Numbered from the stretch's first letter, positions 36,679 through 50,700 are shown. The stretch is 64,000 nt of DNA from Plazaster borealis (GCA_021014325.1 CM037473.1:3486501-3550500), one strand, 5' to 3'. Translations and numbers: made by a program. Notes: generated from the sequence alone by a model not told the origin.

Positions 36679-37075
36679 TCATTCGATTAAAAAATATTCT
36701 GTCCCATCCCCAGCAGCCAGATCCACCAGCCCCATAGTTTTTTGCAATTTTTCTCTACTTGCATTGTTAAAATACTTGATGATGCCATGGTACTGTTTTG
36801 AACAGTGTTTGTAAACAAGTTTTGTGTACTCCACCCAAAAATCTGTAATATAAATCTCGAAAATTCTAAGTTCTCTGTTGAGACATAGCATGGAAAATTT
36901 CAAATCACCCTGGGTAATTGATTCTTTGAATGAAAAGAATTCCACTAATGACCGCCCCTTGAAGAATTCCCACAGGAATTGTGAATAAATCTCTAAACCT
37001 TGGGCTACATCACCACTCCTGGCTGAAATTAATGTCTTCGACCACTCAGAACTGCCCTCCACCTCAAATTCCACC
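36679..37075 (-). CDS. Candidate last coding exon of an unidentified gene
   Basis: A 132-codon open stretch follows a strong splice acceptor (TTTCTACTCCTTCAG at 37090-37076) and ends at TGA 36681-36679. It begins one base before the codons VEFEVEGSSEWSKTL. It then reads SARSGDVAQGLEIYSQFLWE, with further segments such as LVEFFSFKESITQGDLKFS and VEYTKLVYKHCSKQYHGIIK. The composition is protein-like (mixed helical, Phe/Tyr-rich, two Cys) and it has no 14-3-3 similarity. I do not recognise the family. It lies 669 bp upstream of the paralog A start codon on the same strand, so its earlier exons would be between 37.1 and 44.6 kb or beyond. A transposon-derived ORF or a dead gene fragment is possible. 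Confidence 0.45.
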
Positions 37076-37260
37076 CTGAAGGAGTAGAAATAAAATGATA
37101 TTTTAACGTGATGTTGTGATGTTAGAGATTTTGTACATTAGGAATCGGGGAAAATGAGTGCATCTCATCTTAGAGTCCCTCTTTAACGCCTAATATTCCC
37201 ACCCATTCAAATAGACCACAATAGTATAAGACCATATTCGAATTGGTGGCTGCAGCTACT

Positions 37261-37618
37261 GTTACAGGCACTGTACACGTTTGGTAATTACTCAAAATAT
37301 ATATTAGCATAAAAACTGACTTGGTAACGAGCAACAGAGAGCTGTTGATAGTATAAAACATTGCTGGAGAAACGACTCCCTCTGAAGTAACGTAGTTTTT
37401 GAGAAAGAGGTAATTTCTCACTAAAATAATAAAAACTTCTTGCAAGAAGTTTTTATTCCTAACTGAAAGCACACAAATTTGTACAGGGGTGTTTTCTCTT
37501 TCATCATTTTCTTGCAACTTCGATGACCAACTGAGCCCAAATTTTCACAGGCTTGTTATTTTATGCATATGTTGGGATACACCAAATGAGAACACTGGTC
37601 TTTGTACGATGCCTTTAA
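37261..37618 (-). mobile_element. TTAA-type MITE, family T1, one altered flank
   Basis: AGGCACTGTACACG ... GTACGATGCCT|TTAA. The left flank reads TTAC instead of TTAA. Confidence 0.75.
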
Positions 37619-38401
37619 GGACTCGGAACGTACTATACTTCGATGCCCAACCCATGGTGTCCGACCTAGGCCATAGCAATACCTGGCTCACTGGAGTAAC
37701 GTATATTCCAATGCTTTAGGATGACCGTTATAAAATCCAGACAGTACTGAGATACACGATTAGCATACTGAAAAACCAGTCATCTTGCCACCAGCAAAGT
37801 CGTCCCCTACAAAGTTACCCCTGCAAAGTTGCCCCCTTAGTGAAGTCGCCCGTTCCACATACTCCTGAATTAACCTTTTTTTTAATTCTGGAAATGTTAT
37901 TCAAGGTGGGTTTTTTTAAAACAAAAAACCCATGTGATTGTTATGGGACATGTTTACCAAGAGTGACACCGTGCATTTTTTCAGGGCATTTCCTGGCACA
38001 CAAGATACTAGACTAATATGTGTTATCATTACCACCACATAAATATAAGAAATGTTAAAAAAATATTAAAAAATCTCCCAAAAACATTGACAGTTAAACA
38101 AGTTTTACATTTTACCCTTCCATTTTTGTTATCCTCCATTGAACTGTGCACACAGGAAGTCCTGTCACAAATCCGGGCAGACATCTTTACCAGAGGGGTT
38201 TCCACAGGTTGTGTCTATGATCCCTTTTCTTTAATCTTTTCTGTTTAAAAAATTGTGGGTGCACCCCACAATCTCCAAAATCCCCTCAAGTACAGTAGTC
38301 CCACAATGTTGCTCTAGTACGCCCGGAAGTCCTGACAGAAGTCCAGGCTCTGCTACTCTTTTGTAATCATTTGATGTGACAGGTTTGGTCTATACTGTCT
38401 A

Positions 38402-38579
38402 TAGACCTTTATCATAGTGCGGCCATCTTGATTTTCTCCCATTCAAATCAATGTAACCAAACCGAGGCTGGAAGGCAAAATAGTCTGGTTCCTTTTTCAG
38501 TGCAATGAATGTTACCATTCATTGCTGTTATTGGATAAAGGGAACATGACCAAGATGGTGGCAGCGTGATAAAGGTCTA
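38402..38579. mobile_element. TA-flanked MITE, family M1
   Basis: TAGACCTTTATCATAGTGCG ... GATAAAGGTCTA. Copies: 41575-41749, 44459-44636, 46154-46325 (inverted). All carry CCCATTCAAATCAATGTAAC or a close variant. Confidence 0.8.
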
Positions 38580-39217
38580 TACCCTTATCTCGTGGGAATA
38601 AATGAACCAAACATAAAGACAACAGAAAAGAAGACAAAACACTGACGACGTCATGAAGGGTGTTTCCTCACAAGAAAATACTTCAAGGTGTTTCAGAATG
38701 TTTTAATTCTCGTGTGCATGATACAGTCTTTACAAACCCACTTCACTTACAAAAAATAATAACCAACTCCTAATAACTTTGTTATATAAAAAAGAAGTAC
38801 TATGGAATTTTAATTAAAACATTTATACTCAAAGGTAGTTTTGCCCTTTTTTGAGGGGGGGGGGGGTGATACACTTCTTGCACTCACAAAAACCAATCAA
38901 ATGAAGATTACAGCAACTTATGCAAATTACTCTTATTTTTAAAAGTTTTTTAAAGCAATTTTAACAATTTCTCCACAATTATTTTACTGAAACTTTTGTT
39001 CCTAAGCATGTAATGCTAACAATCTAATAAAAGAAGAAGAAAAAAGAAAAAGAAAAAAGGCTGCGATCTTGTAAAGTCTTATTTCCCAACACCATGTCCA
39101 ACTTAATCATTATGAGAAAGGGGTGATGAACAATCGACTTGTGGGAAATATGGAGTTATTCTTGTTTTCAATACTACAATTTAAATATCACATTCATATA
39201 TATTGTGAAGTTATGTA

Positions 39218-39374
39218 CAGGCCTGGAATATGCAAGGGCAAGGCCATTTTTGCAAAGGGCACATCCGTTGACAAATCTTGTAGTCGATGGGAATCTTTTG
39301 AAAGGGCAAAAAGGCCAAGACCAGGGGCAACAGAGGCCATGGCCTACGGTGGACTCCATGTTATTCCAGGCCTG
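39218..39374. mobile_element. MITE with CAGGCCTGGAAT ends and 6-bp flanking repeat
   Basis: Perfect CAGGCCTGGAAT/ATTCCAGGCCTG ends, flanked on both sides by TATGTA (39212-39217, 39375-39380). Confidence 0.75.
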
Positions 39375-41385
39375 TATGTACATAAAAGCAAAACAAATTT
39401 CAAAAAGCCGGTAGTGAACAAGGTTACTGAGCTCAGAAAGATTTTGCTTATTAGCAGAAAAAGCATACCAGCCAAAAATTCATGTAAATTTCATGTTTTT
39501 TTCAACTAGGGTCCTGTAGGCATTGTACTTAAACAGTGTTAAAGAATAAATGTTGAGATATAGAAATAAACCACAAACACACACACTCACAATAAACACA
39601 AAATGTTGAAAAAACTAACTTGGTTCTTGCAGACAGAACCTCTAACGATGAAACAAACTAAGGGGATAGTATCATACCCATATGGTGTGCCACAATCCCA
39701 TAATAATAATAATGTTAATATTTTGCACAATTCATTAACTTGAAACCCATTCTGTTCATGATATTATGTCCTTGACGTTACAACTTAAAAATGTCACTGT
39801 CTGTTAAACTTTCCAATAGATTATTAATGTTATAAACATCTTTCTTTGCATAGACCTACATACCTACATTACAGAATGAAATGTATATTTACCCTCTAAC
39901 AATCCCAATCCCTTCAAAATCCAACTGCACATTTTGTATGGTTCTGTTGGACTGAGGACTGCACTAGTAAACTGATCATGCTTTACATGGGATCAGGCAC
40001 ACCACCATAATCAGAGTTCAACAGTTTGGGTGTTGTGTTATTCTTTGGTGTTGGATTTTGTCAGAGTAGGGAGGGTGTTTAAGTAGTAAATCACTCAGGG
40101 AACAGGTATACCACCTTAGTCAAAGTCCAACCATTTGAGTGTTGAGTTATCAAATGGACTTTTCTTTTGCAACGTTACAGCCGCAAGTTTTGCTAAAGTA
40201 TGGACAAAAAATACAACAGTTTATTATTTGACCAATAATGCTATCAAATTAATACCCATATCACTGACAAACAAGATTTACTATCTAAAACAAAAAGTAA
40301 ACTTACAGTAAACTTGTGTATACTTCATTAACAAAAGTGTTAATGTTTTACAAAAAAAGGGCACATTTTTGCCGGACCAGTTTATACATTTGTTGATACT
40401 TCAGACCTCCCAAACAAAATGGTGGCCACTGTTTGTAAACAAAGGGAACGTCTATAGTGTTGGATTTTGTTAACGAGTGAGGAAGGATCCTCGTAAATCA
40501 TTCAAGGGAGTTGAGTTTAAAGTGCTACAAGCCAGTTCAAACTTTGAGTAAACCATTGGTCCATAACGTCATATTTTTAAATAATGTTATGCAGAAACCA
40601 GAAAATTTAAGGTTAATCATTCTAAAGTAATATAAGGGGTTAATTAGTAACAGTAGTGGGGACCGACTCTCAGAAAAAAGGGGGGGGGAAGACAACTCAC
40701 AAAGAAATAATTTGGGGTGGTGGGGTGGCAATCAAACGTCTAATCTATACTCAATTAAAATGTATCAAAAACCTTACCTTTAAAGACTGATTAAAACAAA
40801 CATCAATGGTAGTGAGACAGGAGAGTGTTTTTGTCTAGCAAAGTTTGTTATAAAACAAAAGAAGATAATAATATTGGTGGGGGGAGGGCAAACTGTGTGT
40901 AAAGAACAAAAAAATAAAATACATATGTATGAAATACTCCGTTTCAATGTGTGGGTGCCTGTGTGAGGTGCCAAAGAAAAAAAATAAATAAATAAATAAA
41001 ACTAAATAAAAAAGTACTAATGTACATCGCCCTCAAATAGTTTTGTCTCTTGTCATACCAGAGTTTTGCATGATTGCGAGACTTTGCATTGATAGGTGGC
41101 AGCAGACACCCGTTGTAGCTCTTAGCATGCGCACATTTCCAGGAACGATGGATTTACATTGGCCCAATTAGCCCTTCCCATGAAATATGCTAAATTACAT
41201 TAACGCATGTACGCATGCCTACAGACACTATTGGTTGACAAACGCCATAGAGCTGTGCACTAGGCAGACGCACAAACGCGTAAGCGTCACGCCACCATCA
41301 GCCCCATTCAAAAAGGCGTAATGTTCTCTCATTTTGCCAACCAGCAGTAGCGAGTGCGCACAGTTGACATATTTCACGGGAAGGA

Positions 41386-41566
41386 TTTATTTCATAGAGC
41401 TGCTTAAGCCAAAAAGTAGCTAAGCACAAAACAGTTTTGCTTTCAAGAAATAAGGTTACCAGCCGAAACACCGTTTCACACGCACTGTCTTTTGACTGGC
41501 TTCCTGCTTTAGTTTTGTGCTTGCCAGCAACTCATTCAGCAAAACTTTCTGCAAGAAATTGGGCTC
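41386..41566. mobile_element. GGGCCC-family stem MITE, decayed
   Basis: TTTCATAGAGCTGCTTAAGC at the left, GCAAGAAATTGGGCTCC at the right, interior AAGTAGCTAAGCACAAAAC. Confidence 0.6.
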
Positions 41567-41574
41567 CAGTACAA

Positions 41575-41749
41575 TAGACCTTTATAATGGTGCGGCCATT
41601 TTGATTTTCTCCCATTAAAATCAATGTAACCAAACCGAGGCTAGAAGGAGAAATAGTCTGGTTCCTTTTTGTAAGTGAATATCAGCCATCATTCCTGTTG
41701 TTGGATACAGGGAACATGACCAAGATGGAGGCAGCATGATAAAGGTCTA
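41575..41749. mobile_element. TA-flanked MITE, family M1
   Basis: TAGACCTTTATAATGGTGCG ... GATAAAGGTCTA. Confidence 0.8.
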
Positions 41750-42228
41750 TTGTAAGTCTGCTGACACCTAGCATGCTTCATTCCAGACCAATAATAATTA
41801 AGTAGCTTTGAGAAGAAGGAATCACAAAGTTGTTAACTCTAACGTGCAATACAAAATACTAACTATTCAAAAAAGTGCTTTATTAAACAGTAATGTAAAC
41901 CCACCGGAACTTCACAGTGGTACTGGATTGGAATTACAGGGGCCTCAAGTGAAGCTAAAATCAAGGGGTGTATTTCTTCCTACAGCAACTCAGCGTAGCA
42001 AAATATTTAGACTGAACATATTTGTTTTGCACACTGAATGCTAAATATCGAGTAGCAAACGATGATTTTGTCAGTAGCAATTGATACATTGTTGTGTAGC
42101 TATAGCTACGCTATACGAGGAAAATCATTCACTACTAAGCAAACCACTTCCAGGCAATCTCAAAGAAGATAAGAAACATTCGCATTTCAATGTTCACATT
42201 AATTTCTCTACGCTAGTAAAAGATACCA

Positions 42229-42664
42229 GGGCTTGAACTTTACACTGGACCGCAGGCCCGGGCCAGTGATTTTAGTGTCGGGCCAGTAAACTCATAACCT
42301 GACAAGTCCGACGGTCTTGTGTTATTTTTCAATTGAATAACAATACCTCACTGTGTAATATCTGAACAGAAACAAATTATGTTCAAATGTTGACTTTGGG
42401 TCGGATAAATTACCTTTCAAATCTACGAGTAATAAAGTAAACTTAATACCATAAAGACGAATTAGATAAATATTCTCTCTTACTTGCCTCAGTGCTTGTT
42501 CATACTTTTAAATAAACCAATTAATGAATTAAATGTATGTTAAACTGTGTCAGCAATGTTTTTTTCTCATTTTGAATCTGGTGTCGTAAAAAAATGTCTG
42601 GTCCAGTAAATATTTTGAGCTACAAGCCCTGCGGTCTTTCGGATCTTCCCCCAAATTCGAGCCA
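42229..42664. mobile_element. MITE with GGGCTTGAA / TTCGAGCC ends
   Basis: It contains TTTACACTGGACCGCAGG, GGGCCAGTAAACTCATAA and TTTTGAGCTACAAGCCCTG. Copies: 53520-53928, and 53960-54725 (inverted, split by a SINE). Confidence 0.65.
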
Positions 42665-43065
42665 TGGATACTGTAAGATAAAATGCCCATAGTGAAACTG
42701 AAGTTTTTGAATGCTGTGGCCCAGGTTGCCTCCAAGTTGCCTGTAAAAATTGCCGCGTGTGACAAATGCTTTTACTGTACTTTTGGGAACATTTTAGAAT
42801 AATAAATAAACTAGTGAAAACCTCTCAGGTTTTGATTTGGTCTTTTTCAAAAGTTTATTGCAATCTAGTCATTTGTTAGTTGGTTTCTCGTCATGAATTG
42901 CAAGTTCTGCTTTTTGATAATATTCAATTTTTAGTTTTACAACGGTTAGATGCAAAATGTATTCAAAAAGTTTGCCTATATGTAATTTGACTCCTGTTTT
43001 TGTTTTTTATATGAAAAATACTGTGTTGTATCATCAGGCATGATATCTAAACCTTGGAAAAAATA

Positions 43066-43097
43066 ATAATAAATAAATAAATAAATAAATAAATAAT
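43066..43097. repeat. (AAAT)n microsatellite
   Basis: About seven AAAT units, preceded by AATAATAATA. Confidence 0.85.
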
Positions 43098-43237
43098 AGA
43101 GATCAAAGGCCGACCTACATTCTAGTATAGGTTGCAAATGAATTTGTGTCTGAGCTAACTCACAGATGTAACTAACCACGTTTGTTGGACTTTGGTGAGG
43201 GTACATTGTGTCTACTTGTTCCAATATAGTGCTAATA

Positions 43238-43437
43238 TAACCCTCCTACTCTCTGTACCATTCACAAGTTAACTCCAAATCATTCAACGTCATGACTTGT
43301 GTGTGGTACAACAACTGCGAACAGAACTGTCTGTAATATAGATGCATTCACCGCGTGGCATTATCGGTCTGTACAAAGTGCATCTATCATTTAAAACTAT
43401 GTAGGTGATAAGGAATGGTCAGACAGTAGGAGGGTTA
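43238..43437. mobile_element. MITE with TAACCCTCCTACT ends, 200 bp
   Basis: Inverted ends TAACCCTCCTACTCTCTG and CAGACAGTAGGAGGGTTA, about 25 bp with few mismatches, plus an inner GATGCATTC/GTGCATCTATC pair. Confidence 0.7.
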
Positions 43438-44458
43438 ACCCTATTATTTTCGGTACATACTCTCCTGCTCAACTGGCTTTTGCCACGAAATCCCACAAGA
43501 GACTGTGGAGAATAGATCCACAGTGCACAGGCCATGGGGTTTCCTCGTAGTAGTAACAGAGCTGTGCAAACAGAAGAAATCCATGCACCCAATGCTAGCC
43601 TGGAAGGTATGGTATTTTGTGGCAGTCTGTGGTACCAGTGTATAGGAGGGCTTTCAGTGGGGGGGGGGGAGGTCTTCTGAGGACCAAACAGTAAACAAAC
43701 AAGTAAACACTTATGCCTGTGTTGTAGTGTAAGCAGGTTTGCATGGTGCTGACATCACATCTGTCGGATGAGGAGAGGTGTGCTAAACTGATTGTCAGTT
43801 ATATTCTGGGTTACTTCATGATGATCATTCAATTGAAGAAGAGGCTATTCACACGTCACTGATAACTCCCTGATATTCAAATAAAAAGGTAACTGTGTTG
43901 ATCTTAAAAAGTAACTATAACTAATAAACTTATATGGGATTTGAGGCATTGCATGGCGAAGTATCAATGTAAATTTAGTTTGCGGTAACACCATGTGCAC
44001 CGCTAAGAAAAAATTCTTGTTTCAAGAAAACTTTTTCTTGTGTCACGCTCAACAAATCTTAATAGACACATTTTCTAGGGAGTGACACAAGAATGTTTGT
44101 CTTGAAATAAGATGTTTTTCTCATATCTGACACAACCTCGCTCGTTTTGGTCAAACGAGCGGGGAATGATTATATTGGAACGGCACTGTGAAGCGTCCAA
44201 AAGTTCTGGAGTGTCGCGGCAGTATACATGGCAAAATAAAGGATGATACGTGACGTGTGTTCCACCAATCAAATGACAAGTATCTGTGTATGTGGTATAA
44301 TAGTCTTTATCCCTCATGCAATTATTACATATTGCAACGTCACAAGTTTGCAGTAAAGTAATTCACATGAAGTGGAAACATTTCAAACTTTGGCAAATTG
44401 TATACAACATGTGTCTCTGAGTTGACGTCCATGGTACGTCACATATCAAGTGGGCCTA

Positions 44459-44636
44459 TAAACCTTCGTCATGGTGCGGCCATCTTGATTTTCTCCCATT
44501 CAAATCAATGTAACCAAACCGAGGCTGGAAGGAAAAATAGTCTGGTTCCTTTTTTTTACAATGACTATTAGCATCGATTACTGTTATTGGATACAGGGAA
44601 CATGACCAAGAAGGTGGCAGCATGATAAGGGTGTAT
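44459..44636. mobile_element. TA-flanked MITE, family M1, in the paralog B 3' flank
   Basis: TAAACCTTCGTCATGGTGCG ... GATAAGGGTGTA. It begins 36 bp after the paralog B stop codon in transcription direction, so it probably lies in the 3' UTR. Confidence 0.7.
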
Positions 44637-44671
44637 ACAAGATAAAGCTACTCACATTTTGGTCAGACTTC

Positions 44672-44700
44672 TTACTGGTCTTCAACATCTTCTAGTTGCG
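44672..44700 (-). CDS. YWHAE-like: 14-3-3 paralog B, coding exon 6 (29 nt, acidic tail and stop)
   Basis: The acceptor is TATTTCTCAACAG. The exon starts CG, completing ACG with the last base of exon 5, then encodes QLEDVEDQ and TAA. The phase is correct and the acidic sequence resembles the epsilon tail. The 3' UTR runs straight into a ~176-bp MITE at 44636. I did not see a nearby AATAAA. Confidence 0.85.
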
Positions 44701-47700
44701 CTGTTGAGAAATAATATTATGATTAAAATAATTATAGTATTCTTGTACAGCAACCAAAGAATCCTCAAAAATGCCTCACACGGTAACCCATCTACCTGAA
44801 GACGAGATTCTCCCAATGCAAAAGAAAGCTTATCGGGCTGATAAATACCTTGAAATTTCATTTCCATATCTGGGAAAGGTTTTTTTTTTAAAGAGAAAGG
44901 GAATTATCAAATTCATTTTTGTGATGTACTTATTTTCCAATAGATAAATGAATTTTGATGTTTTGGGTGTTGACAAATTTTGCTCTGGAAGGGTATCAAA
45001 TACAATGGCAATTTACACCATTTTAAGGCCAGGTTAGAGACTTGGAATACTTTTCAAAATGAACAGCAAGTTGGTCAAATTTTCCATCCAAAATATGTTC
45101 ATTTACCGAACTACTCCTGAACAAGGGCAGTTCGAAATACAGGGCGCCCTCTACAGACCAAAGAAGGGCAATTTTCTCCAAAACGTTCGACTAAAACAAA
45201 GCTACACTCACAACTCAGCGGTGCATGGGCAGTTTGGATCCTTTGAATATCTGACATGAATTGAAAAACATTCAACACCCCCACAAAAAAATACCATCTT
45301 ATGCTGCGAACACAGAAAAATACAACTTTGCTGCTTTGCATGTAACTCAAACAGGGTCGTGCGGCGGGCACTGCATCAGACCAAAAACCTGCTTCATTAT
45401 GTGAGAACAAAAATCTGTTGACCTAATTCTCCAAAGTAATATGCCTGTGGATTTTTTTATCACAGGACTTGGAAAAGTACTGAGCATACAGTATTTAACA
45501 CACATCATTGTATATGTAAAAACACAAAAAATATCCTTATGTCATTGCAAAAATGTTGCATCTCCTAAAATAGCACTAGCGTAAATGCGCGAGTTTGAAA
45601 TTGCCAAAGCGTTGTATCTCGCTTAAAATAGTTCGGATGTACACACAAAACAAGAACATGCCGAGATGCAACGTTATTGCACGTTTTTTTGCACTGACGC
45701 GACGATATGAGATTTTTCTCACGGTACACTGCGAGAACGGCCTCTCGTGAGAAATCTGTAGAGGGCGCCCTTTAATGCGACATGACACTCGCGTAAGCCT
45801 TCCAAGACCAAAACTTTGACTTACTCATTCCTGTAGAGTCCTCAACTGTCCAGAGTGTAAGATTGTCTCGAAGAAGCTGCATGATGAGAGTGGAATCCTT
45901 GTAGGAATCCTCAGGCAAACTGTCCAACTGTGCTATAGCATCGTCAAAGGCCTTCTTGGCCAGCTCACATGCCTTACTCTAAAGAGGAACAACCAAAGAA
46001 GGAGAATGTGACTGTCTGTTTTCTATACCTGTTGACAAGGTTTTGGTAAAAGGGTGTCAAATTTTGCTGGAAATTTTAAAACTGGGTGTCCAAAAAGACA
46101 ACCAGACACCCCTCTGGCTAACACTACGCCTGTCGAGTTTACACATCAAGTAATAGACCACTATCATGCTGCCATTTGGTCATGTTCCTTGTATCCAATA
46201 ACAGAAATGAATGTTAATATTCATTGAACAAAAAGGAAACAGGCTATTTCTCCTTCCAGCCTTGGTTTGGTTACATTGATTTGAATGGGAGTAAATCAAG
46301 ATGGCCGAACCATGATAAAGGTCTATGATAAGCCGCAAGGGAAACTGGTCGTTATACATCCACTTAGGGGGGTGAATAAAGAAAAATTGACTGGAGCAGC
46401 ATTTGAACCTGCAACCTGCAGCTCCACCAACTCAACCTATGTTGGCGGTCTCCCTGTTTTGTCAAGTTCATTAAACTGGTTGTGATCTCTACCATTAATA
46501 CATCAGAAAGATAAATTTATGATAATACATGTTTAAAATCTGGGCAACTAAAACTTCCTTGGGACAAGTAAACACACAGTTTACTAGCCCGGTGGGTCAC
46601 TTTACATAAAAGCACAAGTGCAAGGCCTGCATGTTTCGGTTAAAAACAGGGTTCTCCCCAGGATTTTCAAAACTGTCTACGAAACCCAAATGTGTGGATG
46701 TTTGGCCAAAGCACGCTGAACTAAAACAAGGTCCTCGGAATGTTTTCTACTTGGTGTTTATCTTGGTTTTCAAAGCCCCACAGTGCAATCTAGAACATTC
46801 TATATGGTTTTCTCTTGATGTTTTTTGTGAAATTATTATTATTATTTTGTTTTTGCGAATCGGCCGAAAAGTGCGCATATCGGAAATTGCATGTATTGGC
46901 CGGATACGCTAGCTTCTGCATGGGGAGAACCCCGAGCTGGAAATTGGCACAATTCATGATAAAAACTAACAACAAAGTATGGTTCTTACTGGATTGCCCA
47001 GAATCTCATAGTAGAAGACGGAGAAGTTCAGCGCCAGACCAAGTCTGATTGGATTTGTGGCCCTAAGGTTGTTTGCCGAGACTACCATGGCCTTCTCGTA
47101 AGCCACCTTTGCACTGGCTGCTTGGGCACCACGTTCTCCTTCTTCAATCACTTCCGTTATATAGCGGATATAATCCCCTTTCCTGCAAATTCAAGTAAAA
47201 CAAAAATCAATTAAAAACTAGACATGATTGCATTTGTGCACAAATGCCAAGCTGTTTCGCCAATAACATTTTCAAATTACTCAAGTGAATATGAAAGTCT
47301 TTTTGTATTCAAAGCAGTTATGACGTATCAAGCCTGTTTAAAAAAGAATTTAGATTATACAACATGTTCAGTTAGAAATTTATGACTTAAAGGTGCAAAA
47401 AATTAAACAAATCATAAACAATCATGTGATGACGTCATCATGACGTTGTTTCAAAATTTACAAGAACTTGCCAATATCTAACAACCTACCAAGTTTCAAC
47501 ATGATCGCACTAATACTTCGGGAGATATACGACTTCAAAAAAGGCACCTTTAATGCCGCGTCACCTGACCCCCGATGACGTCATTGATCTGAAACTTCAC
47601 ACATATGATAGCTGCCTGACGATCAACATATGTGTAAATTTTGAAGTGATTACACAAAACTTCTCCACACACATCTTCAAAAAGTCCATTTTGAATAGTT

Positions 47701-50700
47701 TCAACCTGCTGCTAGAGGGCACTCTTGTGTATCATGACGTCATCGGTATTTTTTTTTACTGCACACCCTTGCCGGACACTAACATCGACGAAAGCATTTT
47801 CATAACATTTAGCACTTTTGAATTACGAAGGCACTTCCGGTTTCGACCGGAAGTAGAGGTCATGTGAGGTCAAGCACACTGAATAAAATGAAGACCTAAT
47901 TTATTCCTATACAATCCCGCAAACAGAAACCTACGGTCTCTTGTGGCTGATTTGATACGGATTTTTGAATATTTATATAGAAACCTTTAAGATGACGTAA
48001 CATGACAGGTGATGACATCATCATGACATCCTTGTTTAAGGATCATTATTGCACCAATGCCTTTCATCACTGAAAGTTTCATTGCAATTGCTCTTTAGGA
48101 ACTATGCAAAAGGCCACTTAGAACGAATTCGTGCGAAGCGAATTTTCTTGCGACACAGTTGGAAGGGCAGCGCGTACCTATTATTGCGTCACCAAAATTC
48201 GCCTCGCATTCGCATTCGCAGGAAGTATGAACCGGGCTTAAGTGTCACGACCGGGACTCAAACCCACACTCTGCTGATCAGAAACACCAGAGCTTGAGTT
48301 CGTTGTTCATATCCGCACGGCCACGACACGGCTACTGTCTTACCACTTGTTCATTTATCAACCACTATGGTTTTGAATGATACATGTGGTCTTGAAAAGA
48401 ACCAGACTAGAGCTTTGAAAATTAACATCACCATAAATAGAAATTCTTGTTCGATGTACTGCTTTTTGCCTTGCATTAGGCCACATAAAAAAACAAACTG
48501 TTGATCGTCCTTTTTTTGGGGGGGGGATGGGGGTGGGAGGGTGTTTTTTTTTTTACATGGCAAAATCTGAAATAAAGAATAAAGAAATCATCACAATCAC
48601 TGTAAAACAGAGGGTTTGTGTGATTTTGATGTTTTTAATTATTTTGTTAAACCCATTTAACTCCTAAATGACATTTCTATAAACATTTTCAATTTTTTTT
48701 TGAAGAATTATTTTTCCAACATGAATAACCTTTCTTCAAACATCTTTTCCAACCTACAGATTTTTAATATATATATGCTGAAAAATCTGGGAGCCAAATT
48801 TGACTGATAAGATCATTAAAAAGACCATTTTTTATGATTTAAAAAATTAAAAAATATATGGTCGGGGGGTTTCGTAGGGTCAGGCGGGGACGATCAAATT
48901 TTGTTTTTTAATGTGGCCTTATGTTGGTTTCATGCATGTACTAGCTACCTTAAATTGATACATTTTCTGCACATTCCCATGTGCATGTTAAAGCGTACGC
49001 GTGCTATGCACACGGGCCATCTGTCCTTGCCACAAAAAACCAAAAACATTAAGCACACAGAAAACAGTTTATTTGATAGTTCCCTGCAGAAGCACAGTGC
49101 ATACAGAACTTTTACACCACAATCTGCTTGTTTAGGGGCCATTTATTCGCTAGTTCACAGAGCCGGTCTTTACATCACATATATTAAATACACCATGTGA
49201 CCAGTCTTTGACCAATCAGAGTGAACTCTCTAACGTATTTATTAATGATAGATAAACTTATAACTAAACTAGCCCACAATTATGATTATCATGATGGGGT
49301 GAATGCAGTACGCATTTAGTTCTGTGAACAGTTTTGTGGATGCCACAGCCACCAACGTAAATTGGTGCAGTTGAATGATTTAAAGTGGTTGGTCAGCTAC
49401 GCTAGTAAATGTTACCAGAGTACGAGGGTTAAAAAAACACCTCCTGCCTAGGAGTTCCTTCTATTTGGACCATGTGCGTCAGCATCTAGCCCGACGCCTT
49501 CATAATAACATGTATTAAGTTTCTAACACTAGGGTTGGGAGCGGTTAACTGTTTAACCGTAAAAAAAACCTTGAAATCTGTTTCCAAATTTCCTTCACGC
49601 TTAAACGAAGCCGACAGCAAACAAAAAGAGACCTTCCTTTTCTTTAAAATGTTATCCCAAGACTCTACACAGGGAGGACAATTTATACAGGGAGATTGAT
49701 AGACATCCCTTTTGTTGGAGGAATGTTTCTTAACTTAATCCCCTACAATTTGTAATACTTTATTTTCAATCCCCTACAATTTGTTACACACTTTGCTTTG
49801 TACCTGCCCCACTGTGGTTTTTAGTTTTGTGAAAGTAAAGACCGGGTGGAGTGTTCTCCTCTTTAATCGTGGAAAATGTGTTGACATCTGCTTCTTATAT
49901 TTTTACAGGTCTGCTCATAGTTCTGATTGGAATCGGCACAAAGTCACAAGTTCCGTTTAAAGGGTTTGGGTACCTTTTGTAGATTTGGCCATGACCTGAA
50001 TCCCTACTCACTGTGAATGAAGATGTATGTAATATAATTTACCTGTAGAAGTTTCAGCTTCTTTAGTCGTCAAGTTTTTGAGAGAAAAAAAAGTGAAAAT
50101 CACAGAGCGATGTTTTCAGGTGAGTCGCGTAAATACCAGTACTGGTAAATACGTTGTACATGCTAAAATAATTTTCGTCTCCTGAGACAAAAAATATTTT
50201 TCGTGACATTGTTTTACTAATTTCGCAAAAACTACAGCACCTCAGCTAGTAATATTTTAAGGGAAGCTTTTTACCATCTTTATCTTCAAACCGTGTAAGT
50301 TTAATGTAAATCTGTGGACATTGTGTTTTGTGTCGTACAAAAAGTACCCAAACCCTTTAAAGGGTGTGTACAACATTGGTAAGAATGAAAATATAAATGC
50401 CCACAGATTTGCACATAACTCACATGGTATAAAGATGGTCATGGTAGAAAACTTCCCTTGAAATAGCTTTGCTTGAAATGCCATAGTTTTTACGAAATGA
50501 GTAAAATAATAGTATTTATCCTGCAGGATAAATTCCGATGTTTGAAAAAAAGTTAAAACACATAAGGGGGTTTTTCACTGTTTTCTCATGACTCCGAAGA
50601 CCGATTTAGCTTAAACTTTCACAGGTTTGTTATTTTATGTATATGTTGGGTCACATCGAGTTTGGATACAGGTCTTTGGCAATTACCAATGTTGTAAACA

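Larger units (their letters stand above)
37076..44671. other. Intergenic region between paralogs B and A
   Basis: It contains MITEs (listed), a G-run at 38859-38871, and (AAAT)n at 40980-41000 and 43066-43097. Apart from the unidentified exon just left of it, no coding segment could be supported. Confidence 0.5.

Noticed and set aside
37170..37517. 115-codon minus-strand frame
   Set aside because: It lies inside a T1 MITE; similar frames occur in other T1 copies (29195-29440), so it is repeat-derived, not a gene.
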